A stretch of DNA of 34,485 nt, from positions 15,537 to 50,021 of the forward strand of contig PBDH01000019.1 in assembly GCA_002717305.1 (NCBI GenBank). Reading direction: 5' to 3'. This stretch comes from Gammaproteobacteria bacterium (GTDB lineage: Bacteria; Pseudomonadota; Gammaproteobacteria; Pseudomonadales; Litorivicinaceae). Shown piece after piece: positions 25,011 to 32,921 of this stretch. Position numbers and translations under genes: made by a program. Below the pieces are notes generated by a model. The model saw only the letters and a program-made list of their open reading frames with translations, was not told the origin of the DNA and did no database searches. The first letter of the stretch is position 1. Each line of letters opens with the position of its first letter.

Positions 25011-26325
25011 CCTTTCACCGCAAGAAATCGTATCGCAACTTGATCGGCATATTATTGGTCAAGCCGATGCCAAACGAGCTGTAGCAATCGCCCTACGCAA
25101 CCGTTGGCGCCGGATGAGGCTCTCATCAGAATTAGCCCAAGAAGTCACACCGAAAAATATCTTGATGATCGGCCCCACTGGTGTAGGCAAAACCGAAATT
25201 GCGAGACGTCTGGCCCGACTTGCCGAGGCGCCATTTATTAAGATTGAAGCGACAAAATTCACCGAAGTCGGCTATGTGGGCCGCGATGTTGAATCAATTA
25301 TCCGCGATCTCCTCGGTGTTGCGATTAAGGATGAACGCGAACGTCTTCTACTCAATGTACGTGACCATGCGGAAGATCGAGCCGAAGAACGCATCCTCGA
25401 TATTTTGCTTCCGCCACCGCGAGGCGATCAACCGATTCATTCTGATAACAATAGTGCCCGTCAGGTCTTTCGAAAGAAACTGAGAGAAGGTGAGTTAGAT
25501 GACAAGGAAATTGAAATCGATGTCAAAGCATCGGGCGTTGGAGTCGATATATTAACACCTCCAGGTATGGAAGACATGGCAAGCCAACTGCAAGATATGT
25601 TTTCCAAACTCGGCCAAGAAAATACAAAGCGTCGGAAACTGCCAATTCAGGATGCATACAAGATAATCATTGATGAAGAAGCAGCCCGCTTAATCTCCGA
25701 AGAAGATGTCAAGTCAACGGCCATTACCAACGTTGAAAGCCGCGGAATAGTCTTTTTAGATGAAATCGATAAGGTGTGTCGCCGTGAAAACACCCAAGGC
25801 GCAGATGTTAGTCGCGAGGGCGTCCAACGCGACTTGCTGCCTTTGATCGAAGGAACAACAGTGCAAACCAAATTTGGATCTGTCAAAACTGATCACATTT
25901 TGTTTATCGCCTCTGGGGCATTTCATTTGTCAAAGCCATCAGATCTTGTTCCAGAATTGCAAGGTCGGCTACCTATTCGTGTTGAACTCGACGCACTGAA
26001 GCCTGACGACTTCGCCCGTATTCTCACTGAGCCAGATCATTCTCTTGTGACACAGTACAAAGCACTTCTGCAAACCGACGGCATTACTATTGAATTTGCA
26101 GATAGCAGTATCGACGCGATCGCAGAAATTGCCGCCCGTGTAAACGAGAAAACTGAGAATATAGGAGCTAGGCGTTTGCATACACTAGTTGAGCGGCTTC
26201 TGGAAGATTTGTTATTCCAAACTGGCCAGATAGCCACTAAACCAGTAACAATCGATCGAAAATATGTCGAGTCGCGCCTAACAGAACTGAGTCAAGATGA
26301 AGATTTGTCACAGTTCATCCTATGA
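25003..26325 (+). CDS. hslU: ATP-dependent protease ATPase subunit HslU
   Basis: A 440-residue AAA+ unfoldase that feeds proteins to HslV. It has Walker A GPTGVGKT (57-64), the pore motif GYVGRDVES, the intermediate domain, Walker B VFLDEIDK (around 250), GAFHLSKPSDL and the sensor 2 region NIGARRLHTL. The tail EDLSQFIL matches the HslV-docking terminus. Heat-shock control is usual in the family, but no sigma-32 promoter was seen ahead of hslV. Confidence 0.97.
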   Translation: MTDLSPQEIVSQLDRHIIGQADAKRAVAIALRNRWRRMRLSSELAQEVTPKNILMIGPTGVGKTEIARRLARLAEAPFIKIEATKFTEVGYVGRDVESIIRDLLGVAIKDERERLLLNVRDHAEDRAEERILDILLPPPRGDQPIHSDNNSARQVFRKKLREGELDDKEIEIDVKASGVGVDILTPPGMEDMASQLQDMFSKLGQENTKRRKLPIQDAYKIIIDEEAARLISEEDVKSTAITNVESRGIVFLDEIDKVCRRENTQGADVSREGVQRDLLPLIEGTTVQTKFGSVKTDHILFIASGAFHLSKPSDLVPELQGRLPIRVELDALKPDDFARILTEPDHSLVTQYKALLQTDGITIEFADSSIDAIAEIAARVNEKTENIGARRLHTLVERLLEDLLFQTGQIATKPVTIDRKYVESRLTELSQDEDLSQFIL

Positions 26326-26331
26326 GGTGAT

Positions 26332-27075
26332 ATGAAAAAGACTACATATTTCGGATTCAAAAAGGTCCCCATCGAGGAAAAAACCTACCGCGTTCGAAAA
26401 GTCTTCGATAACGTCGCAACGCGGTACGATCTGATGAATGACTTAATGTCTGCCGGCCTGCATCGCATATGGAAACGCGTAGCCATAGAGACAATCGCAA
26501 TTAGGCCAAGAATGCAGATTCTCGACCTCGCATCAGGTACTGGTGATTTAGCGCGTGAAATGTGGCGGCGAGCTGGCTCTGAAGGTCATGTCGTCATGGC
26601 TGATATCAATGAAAGGATGCTCCACGTCGGTCGGAATAAATGTATCGATAATGGCGAGCTAAAGGGTCTTAGTTGGTGCCAGTGTGATGCAGAAGCACTG
26701 CCATATCCGAATGAAACATTTGATAGAGTGGTGATCGGATTTGGTCTTCGAAACGTCACAGACAAAGACGCTGCTCTTCGCGAGATGCATCGGATTCTTA
26801 AGCCAAATGGCAAAGCACTGGTTCTCGAATTCTCAAAACCAGTCTCTGCGTCACTTTCGCAACTTTACGACGTCTACAGTTTTGCGGTACTACCAGCTAT
26901 GGGCCATTTTATCGCGCAGGATAAGGAAGCATATCAATACTTAGCCGAATCAATTCGAAAGCATCCTGACCAAGATACGCTTGCAGGAATGATGAGAGAA
27001 GCCGATTTTGAATCTGTCACTTACACAAATTTAACTGGGGGTATCGTAGCAATTCATACCGGGGCAAAAGTATGA
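26332..27075 (+). CDS. ubiE: Ubiquinone/menaquinone C-methyltransferase UbiE
   Basis: A 247-residue SAM-dependent methyltransferase of the ubiquinone (and menaquinone) pathway. The opening GFKKVPIEEKTYRVRKVFDN and YDLMNDLMSAGLHRIWKR are UbiE signatures, SAM motif I is DLASGTGD (65-72), and FGLRNVTDKDAALREM and GGIVAIHTGAKV end the family pattern. A GAGGTGAT site precedes the ATG, six bases after hslU. It overlaps ubiJ by four bases, so ubiE-ubiJ-ubiB are probably cotranslated. Confidence 0.96.
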   Translation: MKKTTYFGFKKVPIEEKTYRVRKVFDNVATRYDLMNDLMSAGLHRIWKRVAIETIAIRPRMQILDLASGTGDLAREMWRRAGSEGHVVMADINERMLHVGRNKCIDNGELKGLSWCQCDAEALPYPNETFDRVVIGFGLRNVTDKDAALREMHRILKPNGKALVLEFSKPVSASLSQLYDVYSFAVLPAMGHFIAQDKEAYQYLAESIRKHPDQDTLAGMMREADFESVTYTNLTGGIVAIHTGAKV

Positions 27076-27695
27076 TTGCGCGCCTCATGATTGCAGGCCT
27101 CGTTACCGCTTCTGAACAGGTGATTACTGCAGGTATGCGCGCAGCAGATATTAAGCCCGACCAACTGGCCCCCATGGTTGGTAAGGTTCTGAAAGTGAGA
27201 ATTACTGATCTCGATCTTGATATTTGGATTAGTTGCGGAGAAGAACGCTGGTGGCTAGCAACAGAACCACAGGATAGTGCAGATGTAGAACTATCTGGAA
27301 CCCTTGGGAGCCTTATCGAAACAGCTAAGGCTCTTACGCAATCTAGCGCACCTCTAATTTTCGAAGGTCTCGACATCCGCGGTAGCGTGGGCGTCCTTCA
27401 AACCATGCAGAAAACTTTTCAGGACATAGATCTAGATTGGGAGGACGTGGCTACAAGAGCGCTAGGGCCGGTCCCAGCTAACCTACTAATAAAAACGCTA
27501 CGAACAGCCAAAGCGCAATGGTTGACGAGCCGGGCATCGCTCAAAAGGCAAACCGATGAATATTTTCAATCTGAGCAAAGTGCTCTAATCACCTCTGACT
27601 TATTTTTAGATATGGGAAAAAGGACAACCTCGCTGACACGACAAATTGACCGGCTCGATGCACGTTTAAAACGCATTGAGGGGCAACATGGGTAG
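27072..27695 (+). CDS. ubiJ: Ubiquinone biosynthesis accessory factor UbiJ (SCP2-like lipid-binding)
   Basis: A 207-residue protein between ubiE and ubiB, the fixed place of ubiJ. The N-terminal part (about 15-120) fits an SCP2-type lipid-binding domain (DLDLDIWISCGEERWWLATEP, ADVELSGTLGSLIETAK), and the C-terminal part has the family's LFLDMGKRTTSLTRQIDRLDARLKRIE coiled coil. UbiJ presents octaprenylated intermediates to the hydroxylases and pairs with UbiK. Sequence conservation in this family is low, so position and architecture carry most of the weight. Confidence 0.9.
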   Translation: MIARLMIAGLVTASEQVITAGMRAADIKPDQLAPMVGKVLKVRITDLDLDIWISCGEERWWLATEPQDSADVELSGTLGSLIETAKALTQSSAPLIFEGLDIRGSVGVLQTMQKTFQDIDLDWEDVATRALGPVPANLLIKTLRTAKAQWLTSRASLKRQTDEYFQSEQSALITSDLFLDMGKRTTSLTRQIDRLDARLKRIEGQHG

Positions 27696-29307
27696 CTCGT
27701 TCCGCTTATTAAAAATTCTTAGGGTTTTGTTTTCAGAGAGAATAGATGAACTATTACCTCAGCCTAAGCGTCGTTTCCTAAAAGCTTTAGCATGGTGCGC
27801 CCCTTCAGTACGTGCTAAGCGTAACCGTGGTGAGCGCTTAAGAGATGCCTTACAGACGCTGGGACCTGTATTTGTTAAATTTGGGCAGATGCTGTCTACA
27901 CGTCGAGACCTACTTCCACCAGATATCGCAGGCCCGCTAGCTGAGCTCCAAGATAGGGTGAAACCTTTCTCTGAAAAAGTGTCAAGATCAATTATAGAAA
28001 CTGATCTTGATTGCTCGATTCATGAAATCTTTAGTGAATTTTCGTCAGAAGTTATGGCGTCCGCATCCGTCGCTCAGGTTCATGCGGCACGACTGAAGAC
28101 AGGCGAGAACGTCATTGTCAAGGTGATTCGTCCAGGTATTGAAAAAGTCATCGAAGAGGACCTCAAACTCATGATGACCATCGCCAAGTTTGTTGAAAAG
28201 AATTTCATTGATGGAAAGCGGCTTAAGCTAGTTCAAGTCGTATCAGACTACCGCATGACCATCCTAGACGAGCTCGATCTGATGCGTGAAGCCGCGAATA
28301 CAGCTTTAATCCGACGAAACTTTATAGACTCACCGATCTGCTATGTGCCAAAAATTTACTGGGATTACACACGTCGTAATGTGATGGTAGAAGAGCGAGT
28401 CTACGGGATACCAATTTCACGGATTGACATTTTCAAAGACAAAAAAGTAAACATGGAAAGATTGGCAGAACGCGGCGTTGAAATCTTCTTTACACAAGTC
28501 TTCGATCACAGCTTTTTTCATGCTGACATGCACCCCGGAAATGTATTCGTAGATATTTCAGATCCGGAAAATCCTGTTTATAAAGCAGTTGACTTTGGGA
28601 TCGTCGGAACACTTGATCCAACGTCACAGGCATATCTCGCGCAGAATCTGATTGCCTTTTTTGACCGAGACTACCGTGCGGTTGCAGAACTTCATGTCGA
28701 TTCAGGATGGGTGCCGAAGGATACTAATATCAGCGATTTCGAGGGTGCTATCCGAACTGTTTGCGAGCCGATTTTCCAAAAACCTTTGGGAGAGATCAGC
28801 TTTGGGATCTTATTAATTCGCTTGTTTGAGGTCGCAAGGCGATTCCAAATGGAAGTACAACCACAACTCATTTTATTACAAAAAACTCTCCTAAACATCG
28901 AAGGGCTTGGCCGCGAGCTCTACCCAGAACTTGATCTTTGGAAAACAGGAAAACCATTCCTCGACCGCTGGGTAAAGGAGCGCTTGGGGCCACGTGGGAT
29001 CATAGAATATGCCAAACGAAATTTATCTCGATGGGCGGTTCAGTTCCCCGCGGTCACAAATACAATTCTGTCTACACCCGAGCGATTAGAGCGCTTGGAG
29101 TCGATACAAAAGAAACAAGCAAAATCGCTATCCCGAATCGCAGTGGAAGCAAAGAATCGAAGACTTTCAGGACGGATCAGCACTGCGCTCGGTGTATTAG
29201 GTCTCATTATCTCAGGGTCAGCACTCATTGCTGAGTATGATTGGTTAGCTATGTATTGGCCTCTAACGATCGCTGTATTGTCGTTAACGCTCTTGGTAAG
29301 GCGATAA
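27688..29307 (+). CDS. ubiB: Ubiquinone biosynthesis atypical kinase/ATPase UbiB
   Basis: A 539-residue member of the ABC1/ADCK/UbiB atypical kinases, needed for ubiquinone synthesis. The family-specific KFGQMLSTRRDLLP motif starts at K64; VIVKVIRPG, HADMHPGN and AVDFGIVG supply the kinase-like ATP site, and two membrane helices end the protein (about 492-535). ATG 27688, with GAGGGG five bases upstream, gives the family's opening; a TTG four codons earlier is less likely. It overlaps ubiJ by eight bases. Confidence 0.96.
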   Translation: MGSSFRLLKILRVLFSERIDELLPQPKRRFLKALAWCAPSVRAKRNRGERLRDALQTLGPVFVKFGQMLSTRRDLLPPDIAGPLAELQDRVKPFSEKVSRSIIETDLDCSIHEIFSEFSSEVMASASVAQVHAARLKTGENVIVKVIRPGIEKVIEEDLKLMMTIAKFVEKNFIDGKRLKLVQVVSDYRMTILDELDLMREAANTALIRRNFIDSPICYVPKIYWDYTRRNVMVEERVYGIPISRIDIFKDKKVNMERLAERGVEIFFTQVFDHSFFHADMHPGNVFVDISDPENPVYKAVDFGIVGTLDPTSQAYLAQNLIAFFDRDYRAVAELHVDSGWVPKDTNISDFEGAIRTVCEPIFQKPLGEISFGILLIRLFEVARRFQMEVQPQLILLQKTLLNIEGLGRELYPELDLWKTGKPFLDRWVKERLGPRGIIEYAKRNLSRWAVQFPAVTNTILSTPERLERLESIQKKQAKSLSRIAVEAKNRRLSGRISTALGVLGLIISGSALIAEYDWLAMYWPLTIAVLSLTLLVRR

Positions 29308-29309
29308 TA

Positions 29310-29726
29310 ATGGAAATCAAAGAAAAAAATCACAGAAAACGGCTGCTCGATAACGTTTGCTTCAATGCCGACGGTTTGATAAGCGCGATCGCTCAAGATC
29401 ACAATACGAAAACTATCCTAATGGTTGCTTGGATGAACCGCGTAGCGCTGGAACAAACTTTAGCGACAGGAAATGTGGTCTACTACTCACGTTCTCGTAA
29501 AACGCTCTGGCGGAAGGGTGAGACGTCAGGTCAAACGCAGCACTTAATCAACATACGGATCGATTGTGATAGAGATGCAATCCTTTTGGATGTCCTGCAA
29601 GCAGGAGTGGCGTGTCACACCGGTAGAAAGAGTTGTTTTTCATGGGCGCCGAGCAAAGACGGCGCGTGGGAACCGGTAGAGCCCGTAGAAATTGACCCGA
29701 ATTTGTTATATAGGGGTGACCAATGA
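29310..29726 (+). CDS. hisI: Phosphoribosyl-AMP cyclohydrolase HisI
   Basis: A 138-residue enzyme opening the purine ring of phosphoribosyl-AMP in histidine synthesis. Typical segments are VAWMNRVALEQTLATGNVVYYSRSR-type stretches, LWRKGETSGQ, and the zinc site built from CDRDAILL and CHTGRKSCF. The frame is open back to 29241 inside ubiB; ATG 29310, two bases after the ubiB stop, gives the proper length. It is separate from hisE, unlike the fused HisIE of enterobacteria. Its TGA overlaps the hisE ATG (ATGA). Confidence 0.96.
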   Translation: MEIKEKNHRKRLLDNVCFNADGLISAIAQDHNTKTILMVAWMNRVALEQTLATGNVVYYSRSRKTLWRKGETSGQTQHLINIRIDCDRDAILLDVLQAGVACHTGRKSCFSWAPSKDGAWEPVEPVEIDPNLLYRGDQ

Positions 29727-30058
29727 CAGTGATAGAAATCCTCGAGGATCTATTAGCAGAGCGCCGTTTTGGTGATCCGGAGAAATCCTACGTCTCTAAA
29801 CTGCACCATAAAGGCCTCGACCACATACTGAAGAAAGTAGGTGAGGAATCAACAGAAGTTGTTATGGCCGCGAAAGATGCCTCGCGCTCGAAAAATAATG
29901 GTGACGTAATCCACGAGGTAGCTGACCTTTGGTTCCACACTCTTGTTTTGCTGTCACATCTAGAAGAACCTCCAAGCGCTGTCTTAGCGGAGCTCGAGAA
30001 GCGTCTAGGCGTCGGTGGACTCTTAGAGAAGGCAAATCGAGCCGATAGTCATGGCTGA
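29723..30058 (+). CDS. hisE: Phosphoribosyl-ATP pyrophosphatase HisE
   Basis: A 111-residue MazG-like pyrophosphohydrolase acting just before HisI. SYVSKLHHKGLDHILKKVGEE-type helix, EVVMAAKD and HEVADLWFHTLVLLSHL hold the acidic metal ligands. It overlaps hisI by four bases and hinT by eight. The split hisI-hisE pair before the tat genes is the Pseudomonas arrangement. Confidence 0.96.
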   Translation: MTVIEILEDLLAERRFGDPEKSYVSKLHHKGLDHILKKVGEESTEVVMAAKDASRSKNNGDVIHEVADLWFHTLVLLSHLEEPPSAVLAELEKRLGVGGLLEKANRADSHG

Positions 30059-30389
30059 GTGTCTTTTTTGTAAAATTCGTGACGGCGAAGTGCCAGCAGA
30101 TATCATATTTGAAGATGATGAGTGTCTGGCGTTTCGCGATATTAATCCAAAGGCCCCCGTCCATTTTTTAGTAATCCCACGTCGTCACATCGCCAATTTG
30201 TGGGATGCGAAGACCTCTGACGAGGGTCTTCTGGGACGAATCCAACTTATGATTCCTAAAATTGCAAAGGATCAAAGACTAGATTCAGGATTCAGAACAG
30301 TGTTGAATACGGGACCCGGAGGTCATCAAGAAGTGTATCACATACACTACCATGTCCTTGGGGGCGGCCCGTTTACCGGATTTAATTAA
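30051..30389 (+). CDS. hinT: HIT family purine nucleoside phosphoramidase (HinT-like)
   Basis: A 112-residue histidine-triad protein. It has the family opening CLFCKIRDGEVPADIIFEDD, HFLVIPRRHI, the NTGPGGHQEVYH segment and the catalytic triad HIHYHVLGG near the end. HinT hydrolyses AMP-lysine and aminoacyl-adenylates; the physiological substrate is unclear. The start overlaps hisE by eight bases. Confidence 0.93.
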   Translation: MAECLFCKIRDGEVPADIIFEDDECLAFRDINPKAPVHFLVIPRRHIANLWDAKTSDEGLLGRIQLMIPKIAKDQRLDSGFRTVLNTGPGGHQEVYHIHYHVLGGGPFTGFN

Positions 30390-30420
30390 CAAAATACATA
30401 CAGAAAAATAGGAGCCCGTT

Positions 30421-30693
30421 ATGGGAATTGGTGGTATCAGTATTTGGCAGTTATTGATTATCTTGGCCATCGTGATCATGATTTTTGGAACCAAGAAACT
30501 TAAGTCGCTAGGAGCTGATTTGGGTAGTGCAGTCAAGGGATTCCGGCAGTCAGTGACAGATAAATCGGAAGACAAAGGCGCCGACGAGAGCGCCCAAGCC
30601 GCAACGGAAGACATCGTCCAGCACAGCGAATCTGACAAAACGCAGGCAAAAAAGCAGACCAAAGCGAAAGAGAAAGAGAAAGAGAAAGTCTAA
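30421..30693 (+). CDS. tatA: Sec-independent translocase subunit TatA
   Basis: A 90-residue protein that forms the membrane-thinning or pore assembly of the twin-arginine export system. An N-terminal helix (ISIWQLLIILAIVIMIFG, 6-23) is followed by the FGTKKLKSLGADLGSAVKGF amphipathic helix and a charged tail ending in a KEKEKEKV lysine-glutamate repeat. An AGGAG site precedes the ATG. It abuts tatB directly. Confidence 0.96.
   Translation: MGIGGISIWQLLIILAIVIMIFGTKKLKSLGADLGSAVKGFRQSVTDKSEDKGADESAQAATEDIVQHSESDKTQAKKQTKAKEKEKEKV
30664..30687 (+). repeat. Short tandem hexamer repeat at the end of tatA
   Basis: Three perfect copies of GAGAAA (30670-30687) follow a variant GCGAAA. They encode the Lys-Glu repeat at the TatA tail, and their purine-rich end lies just ahead of the tatB start, where it is the only candidate ribosome site. 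Confidence 0.85.
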
Positions 30694-30999
30694 GTGTTGG
30701 ATATCGGTGCGACCGAGCTGCTGCTTGTCGCGATCATTGGTCTTGTTGTCGTTGGTCCTGAGCGACTTCCTAGGTTAGCTAGGACACTCGGTCTGTGGGT
30801 CAAGCGGTTACGAGGTCAAGTCTCGTCTATCCAAAGAGACATCAATCGAGAGCTCGAGCTCGAAGATCTAAAGCGCCAACTCGAGGCTCGTGGCGGAGGC
30901 CTGAAGATGGAGGACATCACAGGCGAAGACCCACTCGATCTTAAACAAACACCCACTAAAACAATTACGGAAAATAATGAGCGATCCAAGTCTGAATGA
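30694..30999 (+). CDS. tatB: Sec-independent translocase subunit TatB
   Basis: A 101-residue partner of TatC in the twin-arginine signal receptor. The opening MLDIGATELLLVAIIGLVVVGPERLPRLART is the TatB hallmark (helix with a GPERLP hinge), followed by a long amphipathic helix with LEDLKRQLEARGG. The start is GTG 30694, immediately after the tatA stop. It overlaps tatC by 23 bases. Confidence 0.95.
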   Translation: MLDIGATELLLVAIIGLVVVGPERLPRLARTLGLWVKRLRGQVSSIQRDINRELELEDLKRQLEARGGGLKMEDITGEDPLDLKQTPTKTITENNERSKSE

Positions 31000-31933
31000 T
31001 CAGCCTCTGATCGTCCATCTGATAGAACTTCGCGATCGACTAATCCGAATACTAGTTGTGATTCTGGCGTTCTTTCTCGCCTTTATTGCTTTTGCAAACG
31101 ATTTATATGCGTATCTAGCTGAGCCACTGCAATCGTTATTGCCTGAGGGCGCCTCGATGATTGCGACGCAGGTGGCTTCGCCTTTCCTCGCTCCCTTTAA
31201 ACTCGCTCTCTATTTAAGTGTTTACTGTGGTGCACCCATGATTCTCTATCAAGTCTGGGGCTTTATTGCGCCAGGGCTTTACGCCAAAGAAAAGAAAATT
31301 GCAGGTCCCCTTCTTATTTCAAGCATTTTCCTTTTCTATGCCGGTATGGCTTTTGCGTATTATGCCGTTTTTCCGCTGGTTTTCGGATTTTTTACAACTA
31401 TAGGACCCACCGGGGTGACCGTTATGACGGACATCGACGCATATTTGTCGTTTGTCTTGAAATTATTTTTAGCTTTTGGGTTAGCATTCGAAATCCCCGT
31501 CGCAACCATGCTTCTAGTTAAGGCCGGCATAGCCTCACCCGAATCGTTAAAACAAAAACGACCATATGTGTTCATAGGGTGTTTTGTTGTTGGTATGTTC
31601 ATAACCCCCCCGGATGTGATCAGTCAAACCCTTCTCGCTGTTCCAATGTGGTTACTTTTCGAAGCGGGGCTACTAGGCGCTCGTTTCGTTGGAACCTCCC
31701 AAGTTTCAAACTCGAAAGAAGACACAGAAGAAACAAGCAAACCTGAGGCTACAACACAAGTCCAAAACGAGGCGTCAGATGAAGAAGAGAAAAATAATCA
31801 CACTGACGTGTTTGATATTATGCGCGGAAGAGACGAGCCCGACGACTCACCGATCTTAGAAGAGCTCGATAAACCCGATTCTTCCGACGATTCTAGTCCA
31901 ACGGCCGGGCCCCAAAAGCCGGATCCAAGCTAG
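30977..31933 (+). CDS. tatC: Sec-independent translocase subunit TatC with long acidic tail
   Basis: A 318-residue inner membrane protein that recognises twin-arginine signal peptides. HLIELRDRL (14-22) and FEIPV (171-175, with the conserved glutamate E172) are family marks, and six membrane helices fit between 22 and 235. The usual length is about 250-260; here residues 241-318 form a highly acidic, Ser-, Glu- and Asp-rich cytoplasmic tail. The stop abuts that of the convergent peptidase gene with no bases between. Confidence 0.95.
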   Translation: MSDPSLNDQPLIVHLIELRDRLIRILVVILAFFLAFIAFANDLYAYLAEPLQSLLPEGASMIATQVASPFLAPFKLALYLSVYCGAPMILYQVWGFIAPGLYAKEKKIAGPLLISSIFLFYAGMAFAYYAVFPLVFGFFTTIGPTGVTVMTDIDAYLSFVLKLFLAFGLAFEIPVATMLLVKAGIASPESLKQKRPYVFIGCFVVGMFITPPDVISQTLLAVPMWLLFEAGLLGARFVGTSQVSNSKEDTEETSKPEATTQVQNEASDEEEKNNHTDVFDIMRGRDEPDDSPILEELDKPDSSDDSSPTAGPQKPDPS

Positions 31934-32893
31934 TTAATGACCATACAAGCCAGCGAGTTCACGCGTTGCTCCACACAGGCCCTCTGCCATTCTCGGGCTG
32001 AATGCACAGTGACCTGCGCCTTCCAGTATTTCAAGTTTTATTTGGGGGAAGAGCTCCTTCAAGTGCTGGGCATTGCTCAGCGGACAGACATAATCGTTCG
32101 TCCCATGTAATAGATACATAGGGATGGCATTTAGTTCAGTGTTTGGCCGATCAAATGTTTCGGGATCAATGAAACAATATTGGCTCAAATAGTGATGTTC
32201 GATCTGCGCATTACTCAGTTCGTGGCTTGGCCGAATTTTCCTAGCCTGTGTCGCCTGTGAATCAGCGACTGATAAACGATATTCCCACAGATTCCAGGCT
32301 CGGGCCGCTTGCAAGCGCGTAAACTCATCATCGGCGTGTAAAATTTCGGCGTAAGCTTTTAGTACATCATTTATCGATCCGAGGCTGTCGCTGATTGGAG
32401 CAGTGAAATCAGCCCATGCAGCTGGAAACATACTTGATGCGCCATCGCCATAGAGCCAATGTAGGTTATATTCAGTATTTAGAAAAATGCCACGTAAAAC
32501 GATGCCGAGGCAGTGGTCGGGCTCTCGATAAGCGTAAAGTAGAGCTAGCGTTGCGCCCCAAGAACCTCCAAATAGCACATACCGAGAAAATCCATAATGC
32601 ACACGGAGTTGATCGATATCATTAAGTAATTTTTCTGTTGTGTTGACTTTAAGTGACCCAGACGGGGTTGATTTACCGCAACCACGCTGATCAAAGCATA
32701 AAATATGGTAGATTTCCGGGTCAAAGAAGCGATGCATTAGAGGCGAGGTGCCGGCACCCGGACCTCCGTGTAAACAAATAACCGGCAAGCCCCCCGGATT
32801 TCCGTACAGAGCAACCCAGAGGCGATGCTGACGGTCGCTGGTGATCAACGTCTCTTCTAAATATGGATTAGATTCCGGATATAACCTGTGCAT
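31934..32893 (-). CDS. pip: Proline iminopeptidase (alpha/beta hydrolase)
   Basis: A 319-residue cytoplasmic peptidase removing N-terminal proline. It has the oxyanion motif HGGPGAGTSPLMHRFFDP, DQRGCGKS, the nucleophile elbow GGSWGATLAL, an acid in GTNDYVCPL, and the catalytic histidine in GAGHCAFSP. ATG 32893 gives the family's start MHRLYPESNPYLEETL; a longer frame to 33052 overlaps typA and lacks family features. An AGGGGG ribosome site lies inside a GC-rich hairpin. It follows typA by 28 bases on the same strand. Confidence 0.93.
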   Translation of the reverse strand: MHRLYPESNPYLEETLITSDRQHRLWVALYGNPGGLPVICLHGGPGAGTSPLMHRFFDPEIYHILCFDQRGCGKSTPSGSLKVNTTEKLLNDIDQLRVHYGFSRYVLFGGSWGATLALLYAYREPDHCLGIVLRGIFLNTEYNLHWLYGDGASSMFPAAWADFTAPISDSLGSINDVLKAYAEILHADDEFTRLQAARAWNLWEYRLSVADSQATQARKIRPSHELSNAQIEHHYLSQYCFIDPETFDRPNTELNAIPMYLLHGTNDYVCPLSNAQHLKELFPQIKLEILEGAGHCAFSPRMAEGLCGATRELAGLYGH

Positions 32894-32894
32894 A

Positions 32895-32911
32895 CGCCCC
32901 CTAACGGGGCG
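32895..32911 (-). promoter_or_regulatory. GC-rich hairpin between typA and pip covering the pip ribosome site
   Basis: A six-base-pair stem CGCCCC/GGGGCG with a five-base loop fills most of the 28-base gap between the typA stop and the pip ATG. The pip Shine-Dalgarno (AGGGGG) is part of the stem. No U run follows, so it is not a typical terminator; it may limit pip translation unless a ribosome from typA opens it. Confidence 0.5.
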
Positions 32912-32921
32912 GCATGCACTC

